Assembly: GCA_932521035.1 (NCBI GenBank)
Contig: OW051496.1
Location: 9,858,001-9,922,000, forward strand
Direction of reading: 5' to 3'
Origin: Oscheius dolichura
Lineage: Eukaryota; Nematoda; Chromadorea; Rhabditida; Rhabditidae
Length of the DNA: 64,000 nucleotides
Shown here one piece after another: positions 63,005-64,000 of this stretch. The first letter of the stretch is position 1, and every line of letters starts with the position of its first letter. A model generated the notes under the pieces. That model searched no databases. It had not been told where the DNA came from and worked only from the letters and a program-made list of their open reading frames with translations. The position numbers and the translations under genes are program-made.

Positions 63005-64000
63005 ATGAGCGAGAAGTCGATCATCCCCTTCTCGGATCTATCCTCACGACAACGACTTCTCGATACCGGCTCAACTGGCAGCCACAGCCCCGATAGGACC
63101 TCTAGGGCCTCTCTAATTCGATCTACTAGGTCAGTGCTCTAGATTAATTCGTTTCGGGACCTGTCTAAATTCCTGCCTCCCAGAGTTCTTGTTTTTCAGT
63201 AGTAACAACAAGAGCCGCCACCGAGAATGGGTTCCCCTTGCCCTGATGCTGACCCTTCTCATCGTGGTAGCCGCCTTCGTTCTCTGTCTTCTTCTCTCAT
63301 TTGTCAAGCTTCGCGAGGAGTATGCAGAGTGCCATTCAAAGGACAGCAGTGGCAGTAGTGGAGGCCCGTATTCAACCCTGTTGCAAGAGGATCGTCCCAG
63401 GGTGAGTCTCGACGGACAGACAGCAGGAAAAACGTAACTATAATTACAGCTGGACGACATTTCGCAGCTGTTGATGACTTCTTTTGACTCGACGAAAATA
63501 CGAAAAAACTTGAAATGGCTATCGAGAACGTCACATCTGGCAGGCACAGTCGAGAATACCGCGTTGATGTTAAAAATCGCCGATGAGGTGAGGGAACCTT
63601 ACAGATTACTGTATTCTCAGTCCTTTAAACATTCTATTTAAATCCCTTTTCAGTACCGTAGGCTAGGCTTTGATGTCCGTCTCCATAACTATACCGTCCT
63701 GTTGAATTACCCTGATTTCCAATCCCCGAATACAATTGAAGTTCGGGATGAGGATGACCGTTGGTGGATAGTTAGCGAAGGTAGGGGACGACCACGAGGA
63801 CCGCCGGAAGCACAACGAGAGGTTTCTAGACAGCTATATATTTTATAAAAAGGTGAATTTAGCAAACGGATCTGAGGTCAAGCGCCTGGTGGAATGCCTA
63901 CTCGCCCAACGGGACGGTGGAAGGACCCATTGTATACTGTAACTACGGGATGAAGGAGGACTTTGATAAACTGGAAAAGGTAACTAACATTTACTAAATG
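63005..64000 (+). CDS. NAALADase / glutamate carboxypeptidase II (M28 family), 5' part
   Basis: Type II membrane metallopeptidase that removes C-terminal glutamate from peptides such as NAAG or folyl-polyglutamate. ATG 63005: cytosolic MSEKSIIPFSDLSSRQRLLD; TM helix WVPLALMLTLLIVVAAFVLC; then the ectodomain with NLKWLSRTSHLAGTVENTAL, DVRLHNYTVLLNYPDFQSPN and WWNAYSPNGTVEGPIVYCNY then GMKEDFDKLEK. These match the start of the PSMA/GCPII ectodomain. The gene runs off the window; the last exon seen ends at 63979. The metal-binding peptidase core is not in view. Confidence 0.9.

Overview
This window is nuclear DNA from a nematode, probably a chromadorean. The coding exons are short and are separated by many tiny introns, mostly about 37-50 nt, with GT donors and TTTTAG or TTTTCAG acceptors. 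Several start codons sit a few bases after such an acceptor, as expected for trans-spliced leaders. The gene content also fits: a class-e serpentine chemoreceptor, a DUF229 protein, a T20D4.11-like secreted protein, lustrin/Kunitz secreted proteins and a sigma-class GST. All gene models here are joined by eye from translated exons, so outer coordinates are firmer than each internal splice site.

Layout. 1.5-5.8 kb (-): FATP-type very-long-chain acyl-CoA synthetase. 6.1-9.8 kb (-): DUF229 membrane-anchored phosphatase/sulfatase-fold protein. 11.5-13.4 kb (+): Sre-type GPCR. 14.9-16.7 kb (+): Gln-rich protein with a CIMIP2/FAM166-like motif. 17.2-17.8 kb (-): probable membrane protein. 19.9-26.4 kb (+): large secreted protein with three Kunitz domains, many lustrin-type cysteine repeats and an Asn/Gly/Gln-rich segment. 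26.7-28.3 kb (-): membrane RING protein. 28.5-30.7 kb (-): two tandem paralogous four-helix membrane proteins. 31.1-31.6 kb (+): Thr-rich secreted protein. 31.9-33.2 kb (+): F-box protein. 33.6-34.8 kb (-): coiled-coil protein with an RVxW PP1-docking motif. 37.1-37.8 kb (+): sigma GST. 38.5-42.9 kb (-): two tandem secreted proteins built on a cysteine-poor Kunitz-like module, one of them fused to VWA and CUB domains. 43.4-45.8 kb (-): membrane-tethered aromatic amino-acid decarboxylase homologue that has lost its PLP lysine. 46.2-48.6 kb (+): two small cysteine-rich secreted proteins. 49.7-51.9 kb (-) VPS45 and 52.1-54.7 kb (+) COG6, head to head. 55.1-56.3 kb (+): RHBDD1-type rhomboid protease. 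56.3-63.0 kb: gene-poor, with several tRNA-like loci. 63.0 kb to the end (+): start of a NAALADase/glutamate carboxypeptidase II gene.

The window is densely seeded with non-autonomous inverted-repeat elements, mostly inside introns. Family A has about 14 full or partial copies, with TIR core CCTGCACCCGTAAAGTCTCG. Family B has 13 copies of about 150-175 bp with a TTCCGCGCGGGACC core. Family C has three copies. There are also two large foldbacks and a group of tRNA-derived repeats that share a T-rich tail. The most unusual gene is the membrane-anchored decarboxylase pseudoenzyme. The most unusual locus is the tandem pair of cysteine-poor Kunitz proteins.
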